A DNA stretch of 64,000 nt from Streptomyces longwoodensis. Lineage in GTDB: Bacteria; Actinomycetota; Actinomycetes; Streptomycetales; Streptomycetaceae. The stretch lies in NCBI RefSeq assembly GCF_001514125.1, contig NZ_KQ948566.1:82802-146801 (forward strand). Reading direction: 5' to 3'. The notes beneath the pieces were generated by a model. It was given only the letters and a program-made list of their open reading frames with translations. It did not search any database and was not told the origin of the DNA. The position numbers and the translations under genes were made by a program. Positions 15,827-23,860 of this stretch are shown in pieces; the stretch's first letter is position 1; each line of letters opens with the position of its first letter.

Positions 15827-16537
15827 ATGTCAGCCGAAGCGATCGTCCGCCAGTCCGTCGTCGACGTGCTGGAGGAGCGCCTGCGGACGAGCATCCTGGA
15901 GGGCGCGCTGCAACCCGGCTCCCTGCTCCCGCCCGAGCGTGAGCTCGCCGCGTCCTACGGCGTCACCCGGACCACCCTGAAGCACGCCCTGTCCCGGCTG
16001 GAGCAGGCGGGTCTGCTCCGCACCCGGCACGGCGTCGGCACCCGGGTGCTGGACTTCCTCAAGTCCGGCGGTGCCGACCTGCTGCCGCTGCTGGTGGGCC
16101 AGGACGGGCGCTGGCTGGCGGACGTGTTCGAGGCCCGGCGGGCGATCGGTGCGCTCATCGCCCGCAAGGCCGCCGCGGAGTGCGGCACCGCGCAGGCGGC
16201 CCGGCTCCGCGCCGCCGTCGACGCGGTGGCCGGTGCCCCGGACCCGGCCGGCGCGCAGCTGGCCGAGCTCGAGGTGCACCGGGAACTCGCCCGCACCACC
16301 GGCAACCGCGTCTACGTCCTGCTCACGAACACGCTGCTGAACGCCTACCTGCCCGTCCGCCACCTCATGACCACGTCCTTCCCGGACCCCGCGACCGTCG
16401 CGGACCGCATCCGCGGGGTGGTGGAACCCGTGACGGACGGCACGGCCGACGAGGCCGGACGCGCGGCCGAGGAGTACTTCCGGCTGACCGCGGAGGAGAT
16501 GACCGCCGACCTCGCCTCGCACGGCCGGCGCACGTAA
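15827..16537 (+). CDS. GntR-family regulator (FadR/FCD type)
   Basis: A 236-residue protein. Residues 5-75 are the GntR winged helix: VLEERLRTSILEGALQPGSL, PPERELAASYGVTRTTLKHA, and LEQAGLLRTRHGVGTRV. The C-terminal helical domain (DVFEARRAIGALIARKAAAE; LEVHRELARTTGN) is the FCD/FadR-C acyl- or organic-acid-binding fold. I chose ATG 15827 because homology begins just after it; the frame is open 183 bp further upstream. No target gene is obvious; it lies between the phytase (divergent) and the GMC operon (same strand, 136 bp). Confidence 0.85.
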   Translation: MSAEAIVRQSVVDVLEERLRTSILEGALQPGSLLPPERELAASYGVTRTTLKHALSRLEQAGLLRTRHGVGTRVLDFLKSGGADLLPLLVGQDGRWLADVFEARRAIGALIARKAAAECGTAQAARLRAAVDAVAGAPDPAGAQLAELEVHRELARTTGNRVYVLLTNTLLNAYLPVRHLMTTSFPDPATVADRIRGVVEPVTDGTADEAGRAAEEYFRLTAEEMTADLASHGRRT

Positions 16538-16673
16538 CGACGGGTCGGCGCACGCCGGTCGGGGGTCTTGACCCGGCGGCAGTGGGCTGATTCCCTTCCG
16601 GCAGTGGATGAGCCACTGAGCCAGTCAGCCACTGGGGCCACCGGTCTGCTGGGGTTCCCTTCGGAGAGGAACG

Positions 16674-18128
16674 GTGTCGCACGTGGGAGACGGCCGGACG
16701 ACGCACTTCGCGGAGACGATGGAAGGAACGCTGCGGCTCGACCCCGGCGGGAGCCGGGAGCGAGGACTGCGGCTCGACCTGCGGGTGGACGCCCCTCACG
16801 TGGTCCGGCCGTTCGGCTCGACCGCCGCGGACGTCACGGGCCGCGTGCGGGTCAGCGGCTGGGCCGACGACCCGCACGCCTCGGGGCGCATGCTCATCGC
16901 CCCGCTGGCCCGGGGCCGGATCGACTACCAGGTGCGGTTCACGGCCCGGGACGGCCGCGCCTACGTGCTGGAGGGCCACAAGTCCCCCACCTGGCGGAAC
17001 CCGGTGCGGTCCATGACCTTCCTGCCCGTCCGCCTGCGGCCCGCGGAGGCGGACGGCACCGGCGGTGCCCCGGGGCCGTCCGGTGGCGAGGGCGTCCTGC
17101 GGTTCCGCCTGCGCGGCTTGCCGGGCTTCCTGACGAGCTGGCGGTTTCCGGCAGCGTCCGATGCCGTGGGGGCCTACAACTCGGCGCGCCCGGGCCGGCT
17201 GAACGTCTGGTACAGCACCTTCTCCGATCCGGTCACCGGCACCGGGTACTGGTTCCACCACGAGCTCGTGCGCCCGGTCGACGGCACTCCCTACACCCAT
17301 GGCTGGGCGGCCGTGTACCCGCCCGACACGCCCCCCGTCATCGAGTACTTCGGCCCCCACCCCCTCAGCGGGGACCCGTGGTCCCGGGTCGACGCGGCCG
17401 CCGCCGAAGAGCCCGGGTTCCACTCCCCCTCGGCCGTGGCGACCGCCCGTCACCTGCGCGGTAGGGCCGGCCGATTGGCCTGGGACCTGGAGGTGAGCGC
17501 CGGGTCCGCGCCCCTGCACACCTTCCCCCGCCTCGCCTGGCGGCGCCGGCTGCTGCCCGCCGTGCACGTCGTCCCCCAGGTGCGGGCGCGCTGCTCCGGC
17601 TCCGTGCGCCTCGACGGGACCTCGTTGCCGGTGGCCGACGCCGTCGGGGCCGGTGCCCGGATCGTGGGCCGCGGCAACGCCCACCGCTGGGCCTGGTTGC
17701 ACGCCGACCTGGACGACGACACCGTCCTGGAGGTGGTGGCGGCCGTGTCCACCCTGCCCCTGCTGCGGCGCCTCCCGCCGCTGGTGTTCCTGCGGCTGCG
17801 CCGCTCCGGACGCGACTGGCCGCGGGGCGACTGGCGCAGCGCCCTGGGCGTGTGGGGTGCCGGACGGTTCACGGCCAGGCCCGAGCTGCCGACCTGGAGC
17901 GTGCAGGGCCGCGCGGGAGGACACCGCATCACGGTGCGAGTGCACCTGCCCGCGGAGCGCAGGACCGCGGTCGCCTACACCGACCCGGACGGGTCCGGGG
18001 CCACCTGCCACAACAGCGAGCGGGCCGACGTCCACGTCCGTCTGGAACGGCGGAGCGCCGGCCGGTGGCGGACCGAGCGGGTCTGGGACGTGCGGGGCAC
18101 CGCACACGCCGAAGTGGGGCTGCGGTGA
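16674..18128 (+). CDS. Lipocalin-like (AttH/CrtC-type) partner of a GMC oxidoreductase
   Basis: A 484-residue soluble protein with no signal peptide, starting at GTG 16674. Residues 20-115 (DVTGRVRVSGWADDPHASG, RFTARDGRAYVLEGHKSPTW) resemble, from memory, an accessory domain fused to cholesterol-oxidase-like GMC enzymes. From about residue 175, WYSTFSDPVTGTGYWFHHEL and later GRGNAHRWAWLHADL recall AttH/CrtC lipocalin-type folds that handle hydrophobic substrates. The stop overlaps the GMC start by 4 bp, so the two proteins are made together. I infer a lipid or terpenoid substrate carrier or partner enzyme; neither activity is shown. Confidence 0.6.
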   Translation: MSHVGDGRTTHFAETMEGTLRLDPGGSRERGLRLDLRVDAPHVVRPFGSTAADVTGRVRVSGWADDPHASGRMLIAPLARGRIDYQVRFTARDGRAYVLEGHKSPTWRNPVRSMTFLPVRLRPAEADGTGGAPGPSGGEGVLRFRLRGLPGFLTSWRFPAASDAVGAYNSARPGRLNVWYSTFSDPVTGTGYWFHHELVRPVDGTPYTHGWAAVYPPDTPPVIEYFGPHPLSGDPWSRVDAAAAEEPGFHSPSAVATARHLRGRAGRLAWDLEVSAGSAPLHTFPRLAWRRRLLPAVHVVPQVRARCSGSVRLDGTSLPVADAVGAGARIVGRGNAHRWAWLHADLDDDTVLEVVAAVSTLPLLRRLPPLVFLRLRRSGRDWPRGDWRSALGVWGAGRFTARPELPTWSVQGRAGGHRITVRVHLPAERRTAVAYTDPDGSGATCHNSERADVHVRLERRSAGRWRTERVWDVRGTAHAEVGLR

Positions 18129-19993
18129 CCTCGGACCGCGGCCGGGCACTGGCCGCCGTACTGCTGGACATCGGCGAGGACTCCGACGGGGCGCCCTGGG
18201 AACGGCGAGTGCCGGAACGCCTCGCGGCCTTCACGTCGTCCCTGCCGCGAGGCGTCAGGGCCGGCCTGGACGCGGCGGACCTGGCGCTGGACGCCTTCTC
18301 CCTGCTGACCACCGCGCGGCGCGCCCACCGGTTGCCGCCCGAGGCCCGGGCGCGGCTCCTGCGGCGGCTGGTCCGCCTGCCCGGCTGCGAGGCGCTGCTC
18401 GACAGCGTGAAGGTCCCGGTGCTCCTGGCCGCGGGATCGAGCCGCCACGGCGCACGCGCCGTTCGGCCCTTCGAGCGCGCCGATCCTCCCCTGGACCTGT
18501 GCCCCTCGTCCGACTGGCCGGACACCCACCGCGCCGACGCGGTGGTGATCGGCTCGGGCGCGGGAGGGGCCGTGGCGGCGCTGACCCTCGCGGCGTCCGG
18601 GCGCTCGGTCGTCGTCCTGGAGGAGGGGCGGCACTTCCCGACCCGGGAACTCGCCTCCCGGCCGCCCCTGGACCGCTTCGCCGACGCCTACCGCGACGGC
18701 GGCGCCACGTTCGCCTGGGGCCTGCCGCCGGTGCTGCTGCCGCTCGGGCGGGCCGTCGGCGGCACCACCCTGGTCAACTCCGGCACCTGCTTCCGCACCC
18801 CCGACCGCGTCCTGCGGCACTGGCACCGTGAGCACGGCGTCGAACTGGCCGACCCCGCGCACTTCGCGCGACACCTGGATCACGTCGAGGAGCTCCTGGG
18901 CGTCGCCGTGCCCGATCCGGCGGTGCTCGGCCGCAACGGCGCGCTGGCCCTGCTCGGTGCCGACCGCCTGGGGTGGTCCGCCACCGCCCTGCGCCGCAAC
19001 GCCCGGGGGTGCGGGGGGTGTTGTGAGTGCGTCGCCGGTTGCCCCAGCGGTGCCAAGAAGGCCGTGCACCTGTCCGTGCTGCCCGGGGCCTGTGCGGCAG
19101 GGGCGCGGATCGTCACCCGCGCCCGCGCCACCCGGATCGTCACCGAGCACCGTGCGGGTGCCCGCCGGGCCGTCGCGGTGGAGGCGGTACGCCCGGACAG
19201 CTCGGTCCTCACTCTCACCACCGGCCTCGTGGTCGTGGCGGCGGGAGCCCTCCACACTCCGGCCCTGCTGCGGCGCTCGGGCCTGGCGGGTCACCCCCGG
19301 CTGGGGCGGAACCTGGCGATCCACCCGGCGGTCAGCGTCGCCGGACGCTTCGACGAACCCGTCACCGGTCCGGGGGCCGGCCCCAACGTCCTGCAGAGCG
19401 TCGGCGTCGACCAGTGGCACGCCGACGGGATCCTCATCGAGGCGACCGCCGCACCGCCGGGGATGACCTCGTTCGTCCTCCCGCACCTCGGGGCCGCGCT
19501 CAAACGCGAGGTGGACGACGCGCCCCGCCTCGCCTTCCTCGGCGCGATGGTCTCGGACCGCCCCTCGGGGCGGGTACGCGGAGCGCACCGGCCGCTCGCC
19601 TCGTACGCCCTGCACGCCGAGGACGGCCGCCGCCTGCTGCGCGCCGTCGGCCACATGGGGCGCGTCCTGTTCGCCGCGGGCGCTCGCGAGGTGCTCACCG
19701 GCCTCCCGGCGCACCCCGCGGTCACCTCGCCCGACGCCCTCGACGACCTGGTCGGGCGCACCGGTTACCGCCGTCTCCACCTGTCGGCCTTCCACCCGAC
19801 CGGGACAGCGGCCCTGGGGGCGGACGGCGGGCACTCCCCCGTGCGCCCCGACGGACGGCTGCGCGGGACGGAGGGGGTCCTGGTCGCCGACGCGTGCCTG
19901 CTGCCCTCCTCCCCCGGTGTGAACCCCCAGGTCACGATCATGGCGTTGGCGCACGCCGTCAGCGTGGAGGCCGTCCGTCGCGACGGCGGGTGA
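18125..19993 (+). CDS. GMC-family FAD-dependent oxidoreductase
   Basis: A 622-residue protein starting at GTG 18125 inside the upstream stop. Residues 1-135 form a helical extension like gluconate-dehydrogenase subunit 3. The FAD motif DAVVIGSGAGGAVAALTLA is at about residue 139, followed by VVVLEEGRHFP. GGTTLVNSGTCFRTP is the GMC signature region. RGCGGCCECVAGCPSGAKKA has five closely spaced cysteines, as in polyketide/sterol-type GMC enzymes with a Cys-rich insert. The C-terminus has FHPTGTAALGADG and GVLVADACLLPSSPGVNPQ, with active-site His/Asn. It oxidises an alcohol; sterol, terpenoid or long-chain alcohol are candidates. Confidence 0.85.
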   Translation: MTSDRGRALAAVLLDIGEDSDGAPWERRVPERLAAFTSSLPRGVRAGLDAADLALDAFSLLTTARRAHRLPPEARARLLRRLVRLPGCEALLDSVKVPVLLAAGSSRHGARAVRPFERADPPLDLCPSSDWPDTHRADAVVIGSGAGGAVAALTLAASGRSVVVLEEGRHFPTRELASRPPLDRFADAYRDGGATFAWGLPPVLLPLGRAVGGTTLVNSGTCFRTPDRVLRHWHREHGVELADPAHFARHLDHVEELLGVAVPDPAVLGRNGALALLGADRLGWSATALRRNARGCGGCCECVAGCPSGAKKAVHLSVLPGACAAGARIVTRARATRIVTEHRAGARRAVAVEAVRPDSSVLTLTTGLVVVAAGALHTPALLRRSGLAGHPRLGRNLAIHPAVSVAGRFDEPVTGPGAGPNVLQSVGVDQWHADGILIEATAAPPGMTSFVLPHLGAALKREVDDAPRLAFLGAMVSDRPSGRVRGAHRPLASYALHAEDGRRLLRAVGHMGRVLFAAGAREVLTGLPAHPAVTSPDALDDLVGRTGYRRLHLSAFHPTGTAALGADGGHSPVRPDGRLRGTEGVLVADACLLPSSPGVNPQVTIMALAHAVSVEAVRRDGG

Positions 19994-20417
19994 CCCGGGC
20001 AGCGTCTTGTCGACCATGCCTGGAGCCAGATGGGTGTGCCGGCCAGGGTGATGACGGCGAGGTAGCGACCGGGCTGCCGGTCCCGCCCGTCGCAGGCCAG
20101 GCAGACCTGCCGGTCAGCCCGCCACGGGAGCGTCGGAGCCCGCGCTCTACAAGCCCCCTTGGGCAGCCGTGTGCTATCGCAACAACGGCTCGGGCACCGC
20201 CCGGGTAGCGTCAGTCAACTCCCCATCCCTCACGACCCGCCCAACGATCGGATGATCGGAAGCACACGGGCTGGCGCGGACCGGGTGGCGGAGCCGTCCG
20301 GCCGCGTCCCGGGCGACATCGACCGCCACACCCCCAGCACCACCGCGGGCTGATAGCGGCCGGTGCCGACTGGACGCTCGCCGCAGGCCCGAAGGCGCAG
20401 TGCAGCCCCCTTGGGAT
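19994..20417. other. Intergenic stretch with a coding relic on the minus strand
   Basis: On the minus strand roughly 20025-20150 reads DRQVCLACDGRDRQPGRY, then LAVITLAGTPIWLQAW, with protein-like composition and two paired cysteines, but no start codon context and no proper end: it runs into the antisense of the GMC gene. I take it as the tail of a lost gene. 20160-20417 shows nothing recognisable. Confidence 0.4.
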
Positions 20418-21542
20418 TCACGGGGACGCCGGCACCCGCTGCGCGAGGTCCACCGCGGTGCGGACACCTGCGACGTACTCCAAGGGGCGCTCCCAGGCCG
20501 GGAAGTGCCCCCCGGCGGGCTCCTCCGTCCAGGAGCGGACGTCGAAGAAGCGTGCCGCGAAGGCGCGGGGCGCGTTGACGAGGTCCTTCGGGAAGATGGT
20601 GAACGCCGTGGGGACGTCGAGGCGTCCGGCTGGTTTCGCCGCGTTCTCGGCGTAGGGGGTGAAGGAGGTGCCGATCGCGCCACTGACCCAGTAGGCAGTG
20701 ATCCACGTGAGCAACTCGTCCCGGGTGAACACCGTTTCCACGTCGCCGCCGCAGTCGGTCCACGCCCGCAGCTTCTCCAGGATCCAGGCGGCCAGACCCG
20801 CGGGCGAGTCGCCGAGCGCCACCGCAAGCGTGTGGGGCCTGGTGGCCTGTTCGTGCATGTACCCGCCCTCTGCGGCCTGCCACTGATGACCGTGCTGGAG
20901 GTATGCCCGCTCCGCGTCGGACAGGTCCTCAGGCGGGTCCACCAGGAAGCGGTACTGCGACACGTCCGTCAGGTGCAGGGCGGCGACGCGGTCGGGGTGC
21001 GCCGCGGCCAGTGCCTCGGCGACGTCGCAGCCCACGTCGCCGGCGGACACGACGTAGCGCTCGTGGCCGAGGTCGGTCATCGCGTTCGCGACCGCTTCGG
21101 CCATGTCCCGGGACGACATGCCGCGGCCGGCGACCGGTGCGGCGAACGGGAAGCCGGGCAACGCCGGCACGACCACGTGGAGGTCGGTCAGCAAGGGCCA
21201 GACCCTCTCGAAGCGCAGGACGGAGTCCGGCCAGCCGTGGAGCAGTACCACCGCCACGGCGTCGGTGCGCGCTGCCCGCAGGTGGATGGCCCGCACCGGT
21301 GCGTCGGGGCGGCCGACGAGGGCCCAGGGCAGGGCACGCAGCCGGGCCTCGTGCTCGCGCCAGTCGTAGGAGCTGGCCCAGTAGGAGAGGAGGTCGGCGA
21401 GGTAGTCACCGTCGACTCCGCGCGCCCAGCCGAACCCGTCGGGCACGTCGACTCGGCGGTAGCCGGCAAGGCGCCGTCGCAGGTCGTCGAGCACCGTCTG
21501 CTCCACGACGGGGGGAGTAGCGGCCTGCTCCGTGCTGATCAT
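20418..21542 (-). CDS. Epoxide hydrolase (alpha/beta hydrolase)
   Basis: A 374-residue enzyme. The N-terminal EHN domain is visible (VLDDLRRRLAGYRRVDVPDGF, YLADLLSYWASSYDWREHEARL). The oxyanion region is VLLHGWPDS; the nucleophile aspartate lies in VVSAGDVGCDVAEAL, where a tryptophan usually follows in GGDWG and is replaced by valine; the catalytic histidine is in EEPAGGHFPAWERP. I chose the ATG at 21542 with GAGAGGTGG upstream. It opens epoxides to diols. It is convergent with the GMC operon and might act on related hydrophobic substrates, but nothing ties them directly. Confidence 0.88.
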   Translation of the reverse strand: MISTEQAATPPVVEQTVLDDLRRRLAGYRRVDVPDGFGWARGVDGDYLADLLSYWASSYDWREHEARLRALPWALVGRPDAPVRAIHLRAARTDAVAVVLLHGWPDSVLRFERVWPLLTDLHVVVPALPGFPFAAPVAGRGMSSRDMAEAVANAMTDLGHERYVVSAGDVGCDVAEALAAAHPDRVAALHLTDVSQYRFLVDPPEDLSDAERAYLQHGHQWQAAEGGYMHEQATRPHTLAVALGDSPAGLAAWILEKLRAWTDCGGDVETVFTRDELLTWITAYWVSGAIGTSFTPYAENAAKPAGRLDVPTAFTIFPKDLVNAPRAFAARFFDVRSWTEEPAGGHFPAWERPLEYVAGVRTAVDLAQRVPASP

Positions 21543-22190
21543 GTTGGGTTCCACCTCTCGTCCCTCCGGAACGTCTCCCACGTCCGCGTCCCGGCGATGC
21601 CCCGGAACGCGCCGTGAGCGGCGTCTGCCCCGAAAGGTGTACCCGGTACCGCAGGCGTCGACAGCTAGCCGCAGTACTCGTCGGCCCCAGGGCTCCGGGT
21701 GTGACGCGGAGGTGCTGCCACAGGTCGGCGACCCGCCGGACCGGTCCCGACGTGGAGGGTGCTGAGGTGCTCCTGCGCGTCGTCCGCCCTACGAGCCCTA
21801 TGGCGCGGCACCTTCACCTTCATGCTGCCCGGCCATCGGTACGCCCGGGCGTAGAGGAGGCGGAGCGTGGACGCTGCGGGGTGGACGCTGCCCATGACAA
21901 TTCGGCGTAGTGGGGGGCGCACGAAGGTGTGGGCAGAGCTTTTTTCGTGCTACAGGCGACCACGTTCACACCGCTGCATTCCCGACAGCGAGCCAGGACA
22001 GTCGAGTCTGCCAGCGGACAGGCCGCCGTTCAGCGAAGCCGCGGCATCGGAACGGCGTGCGCCCTGCCACCACCCCGCCGAACGGAGAAAGCCACCCAGC
22101 ACCGCAGCCGCCCTGCCGCCACAGCCGCGAAGTCGTTGGCGCTTGCCCCACCGAACCCACCTCGCACCACGAAAGAGAAGGTGTCCTGCC
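21543..22190. other. Intergenic region without a convincing gene
   Basis: A frame of 85 codons at 21665-21922 on the minus strand is open but has arginine-rich, low-quality composition and no Shine-Dalgarno; I do not accept it. AT content rises a little near 21935-21955 (a run of six T). The 5' region of the secreted-protein gene at 22191, including GAGAAGG before its ATG, lies here. Confidence 0.5.
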
Positions 22191-22751
22191 ATGCCTACCC
22201 TCACAAGGTCCCGGCGCTTAGGCGCTCTGCTCACCTGCGCGGCCGCGTTGAGCGCGTTGCTCATACCTGCCGCCCAGGCCGCACCCGCCGGCGCGGCGGG
22301 CACCCGGACCGCCCTGCTGGAGTGCCCCGGCTACGAGACCACCACCTACAACCCCGGTCTGACCCTGACTACCCGTCAGGTCGCGTTGTCGGCCGACGGT
22401 GCCGTCGGCCCCTGTGTGGGACTGCCGCTGGACCACACCAACGGCACCATCCACTTCACCGGCAACGGGCAGCTGTCCTGCATCGCGGGCAACTCGTCCG
22501 GCAGCGGACGCATCAACTGGCAGAACGACCAAGCCAGTACGACCACCTTCGACTTCACGGCCGGCGTCGGCCTGCGGCCCGGCGGAGTCTCGGTCCTCGT
22601 CCTCACCGGCACGGTCAAGTCCGGCGACTTCCAGGGCTCGACCGTCATCATCGAGATCGTCCTGGCCCCCGCCCCCGCCCAGACCCTGCAGTGCCTGACA
22701 GCCAACGGCCTGGACACCTCCTCCGGCGCGGTCGACCTCCAGATCACCTGA
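22191..22751 (+). CDS. Secreted protein of unknown function
   Basis: A 186-residue protein with a clear Sec signal peptide (RRLGALLTCAAALSALLIPA, then AQA). The mature part is beta-rich and starts TALLECPGYETTTYNPGLTL, with four cysteines suited to two disulfides. I recall similar small secreted Streptomyces proteins of unknown role, often in tandem. AGAGAAGG lies about 9 bp before the ATG. A damaged paralogue follows 77 bp downstream, which shares the SC...I.W...TV...T pattern of the C-terminal half. Confidence 0.75.
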   Translation: MPTLTRSRRLGALLTCAAALSALLIPAAQAAPAGAAGTRTALLECPGYETTTYNPGLTLTTRQVALSADGAVGPCVGLPLDHTNGTIHFTGNGQLSCIAGNSSGSGRINWQNDQASTTTFDFTAGVGLRPGGVSVLVLTGTVKSGDFQGSTVIIEIVLAPAPAQTLQCLTANGLDTSSGAVDLQIT

Positions 22752-22828
22752 GCACCACGGCGCGGCACATCCGGCAGCGGAAACCGCCGCTGCCGGGACC
22801 ACCATGCCGGAACGAGAAGGACCCCACC

Positions 22829-23181
22829 ATGCGCACACGCCCCTTACCCCCCGCCAGTCGCCGGAAGGCCTGGTCCTCACCGAGCACTTCAGCTGCGTCA
22901 TCTCCGTGCAGAGCCCGCTGACCCTCCCGGCCCGCACCTTCACCATCGGCTGGAACACCGGGGAGTCCAGCACCGTCACCTACCCCGCCACGACCGCAGT
23001 GAGGGCCGCGGACGGCACCGTGACGATCACCTCCGTCGGCGCGGTGACCGACGGGCTGGGCGAGGGCCAGGTGGCGACACAGGTGACCGTCGAACCCAAC
23101 CTCGACGTCACCGCCTGCGCCACGACCGGCCTCAGCGCCACCGACAGCCTGACCAACACCCTCGTCATCGCGCCCGCCTGA
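22829..23181 (+). pseudogene. Truncated, frameshifted paralogue of the secreted protein
   Basis: A GAGAAGG box 8 bp before the ATG at 22829 mimics the start of the upstream gene, but that frame (MRTRPLPPASRRKAW...) ends at 22921 with no leader. The homologous C-terminal half is in a different frame: LTEHFSCVISVQSPLTLPAR, TFTIGWNTGESSTVTYPATT and a TNTLVIAPA ending, to the stop at 23181. The signal peptide and first 60-70 mature residues are missing, so a deletion plus frameshift best explains it. An alternative is expression of a 125-residue cytoplasmic product from ATG 22804 in the second frame. Confidence 0.6.
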
Positions 23182-23275
23182 AGGTGCGGGGCCGGCCGTG
23201 GTCGCTGCTGCCGGCCGATCGGGTGCTGATGGTCGCGGCGCACCACCCCACTGGTGACGAGTCCCGAGACACGGC

Positions 23276-23734
23276 CTAGCAGGCGGCGACGAGCGCGGCC
23301 AGCACGCCGGCCGGGTCGTGCAGGACACGGGCGCCGTCGGCGACGACCCGTCGCGTCCCGGGGTCCACGGGACCGGTCCTCGCCCACTCCGGGGGGCCGA
23401 CGGCCAGCTCGACCTCCAGGCCGGAGGCCGTACGGCAGCGCCGTTCCGTGACCGGCCCCCACGACCGGGTACGGATCACCTCCCCCAGCCGCAGGTCCGC
23501 GACCCAGGCGTCCTCCAGCAGGTAGCGGGAGGGGGCCGTGGTGAGCAGGACGAGGTCGACGTCGGAGTCGGGCCGCGCCGCCCCGCGGGCGCAGGATCCC
23601 ACCAGGAGGAGTCCTACGACGTCCTCCCGGTCCCCGCACCACGCGGTGACCCGGTCGATGACGTCGTCGATCTCGGCCGCGCGCTGCGGTGGCAGGGCGG
23701 CCGGGGGGTGCGCTGACCGGTCGTGGTGGGTCAT
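23276..23734 (-). CDS. Nucleotidyltransferase-domain protein
   Basis: A 152-residue protein of the minimal polymerase-beta superfamily. GLLLVGSCARGAARPDSDVDLVLL is the GS-x10-DxD catalytic motif, here with SDVDL; a third acidic residue is likely in LEVELAVGP. It probably transfers a nucleotide to an unknown acceptor. The ATG at 23734 has AGGGAA upstream. Unlike MNT/HEPN toxin-antitoxin units, no HEPN partner is next to it. Confidence 0.8.
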   Translation of the reverse strand: MTHHDRSAHPPAALPPQRAAEIDDVIDRVTAWCGDREDVVGLLLVGSCARGAARPDSDVDLVLLTTAPSRYLLEDAWVADLRLGEVIRTRSWGPVTERRCRTASGLEVELAVGPPEWARTGPVDPGTRRVVADGARVLHDPAGVLAALVAAC

Positions 23735-23798
23735 GTGGGCATTCCCTTTCGCTTCGCACAGTGGTCGTCGCACGGCAGGTTCCCAGGCCACCCACGAT

Positions 23799-23840
23799 GA
23801 CGGGCCGGCCGCGGGAGCCTCACTCCGCGACCGGCCCGTC
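23799..23840. terminator. Terminator hairpin after the beta-xylosidase gene
   Basis: GACGGGCCGG (23799-23808) pairs with CCGGCCCGTC (23831-23840), and an inner CGCGG/CCGCG pair extends the stem. It stands 20 bp after the GH3 stop on the minus strand and closes the bxl operon. Confidence 0.75.
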
Positions 23841-23860
23841 CTCCCCGCCCGACGGTCTCC

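Noticed and set aside
21665-21922. 85-codon minus-strand frame in the gap before the secreted-protein gene
   Set aside because: No Shine-Dalgarno, arginine-rich composition and no pattern I recognise.
23276-23734. MNT/HEPN-type toxin-antitoxin unit around the nucleotidyltransferase
   Set aside because: No HEPN-domain gene is adjacent; neighbours are a secreted-protein relic and the bxl operon.
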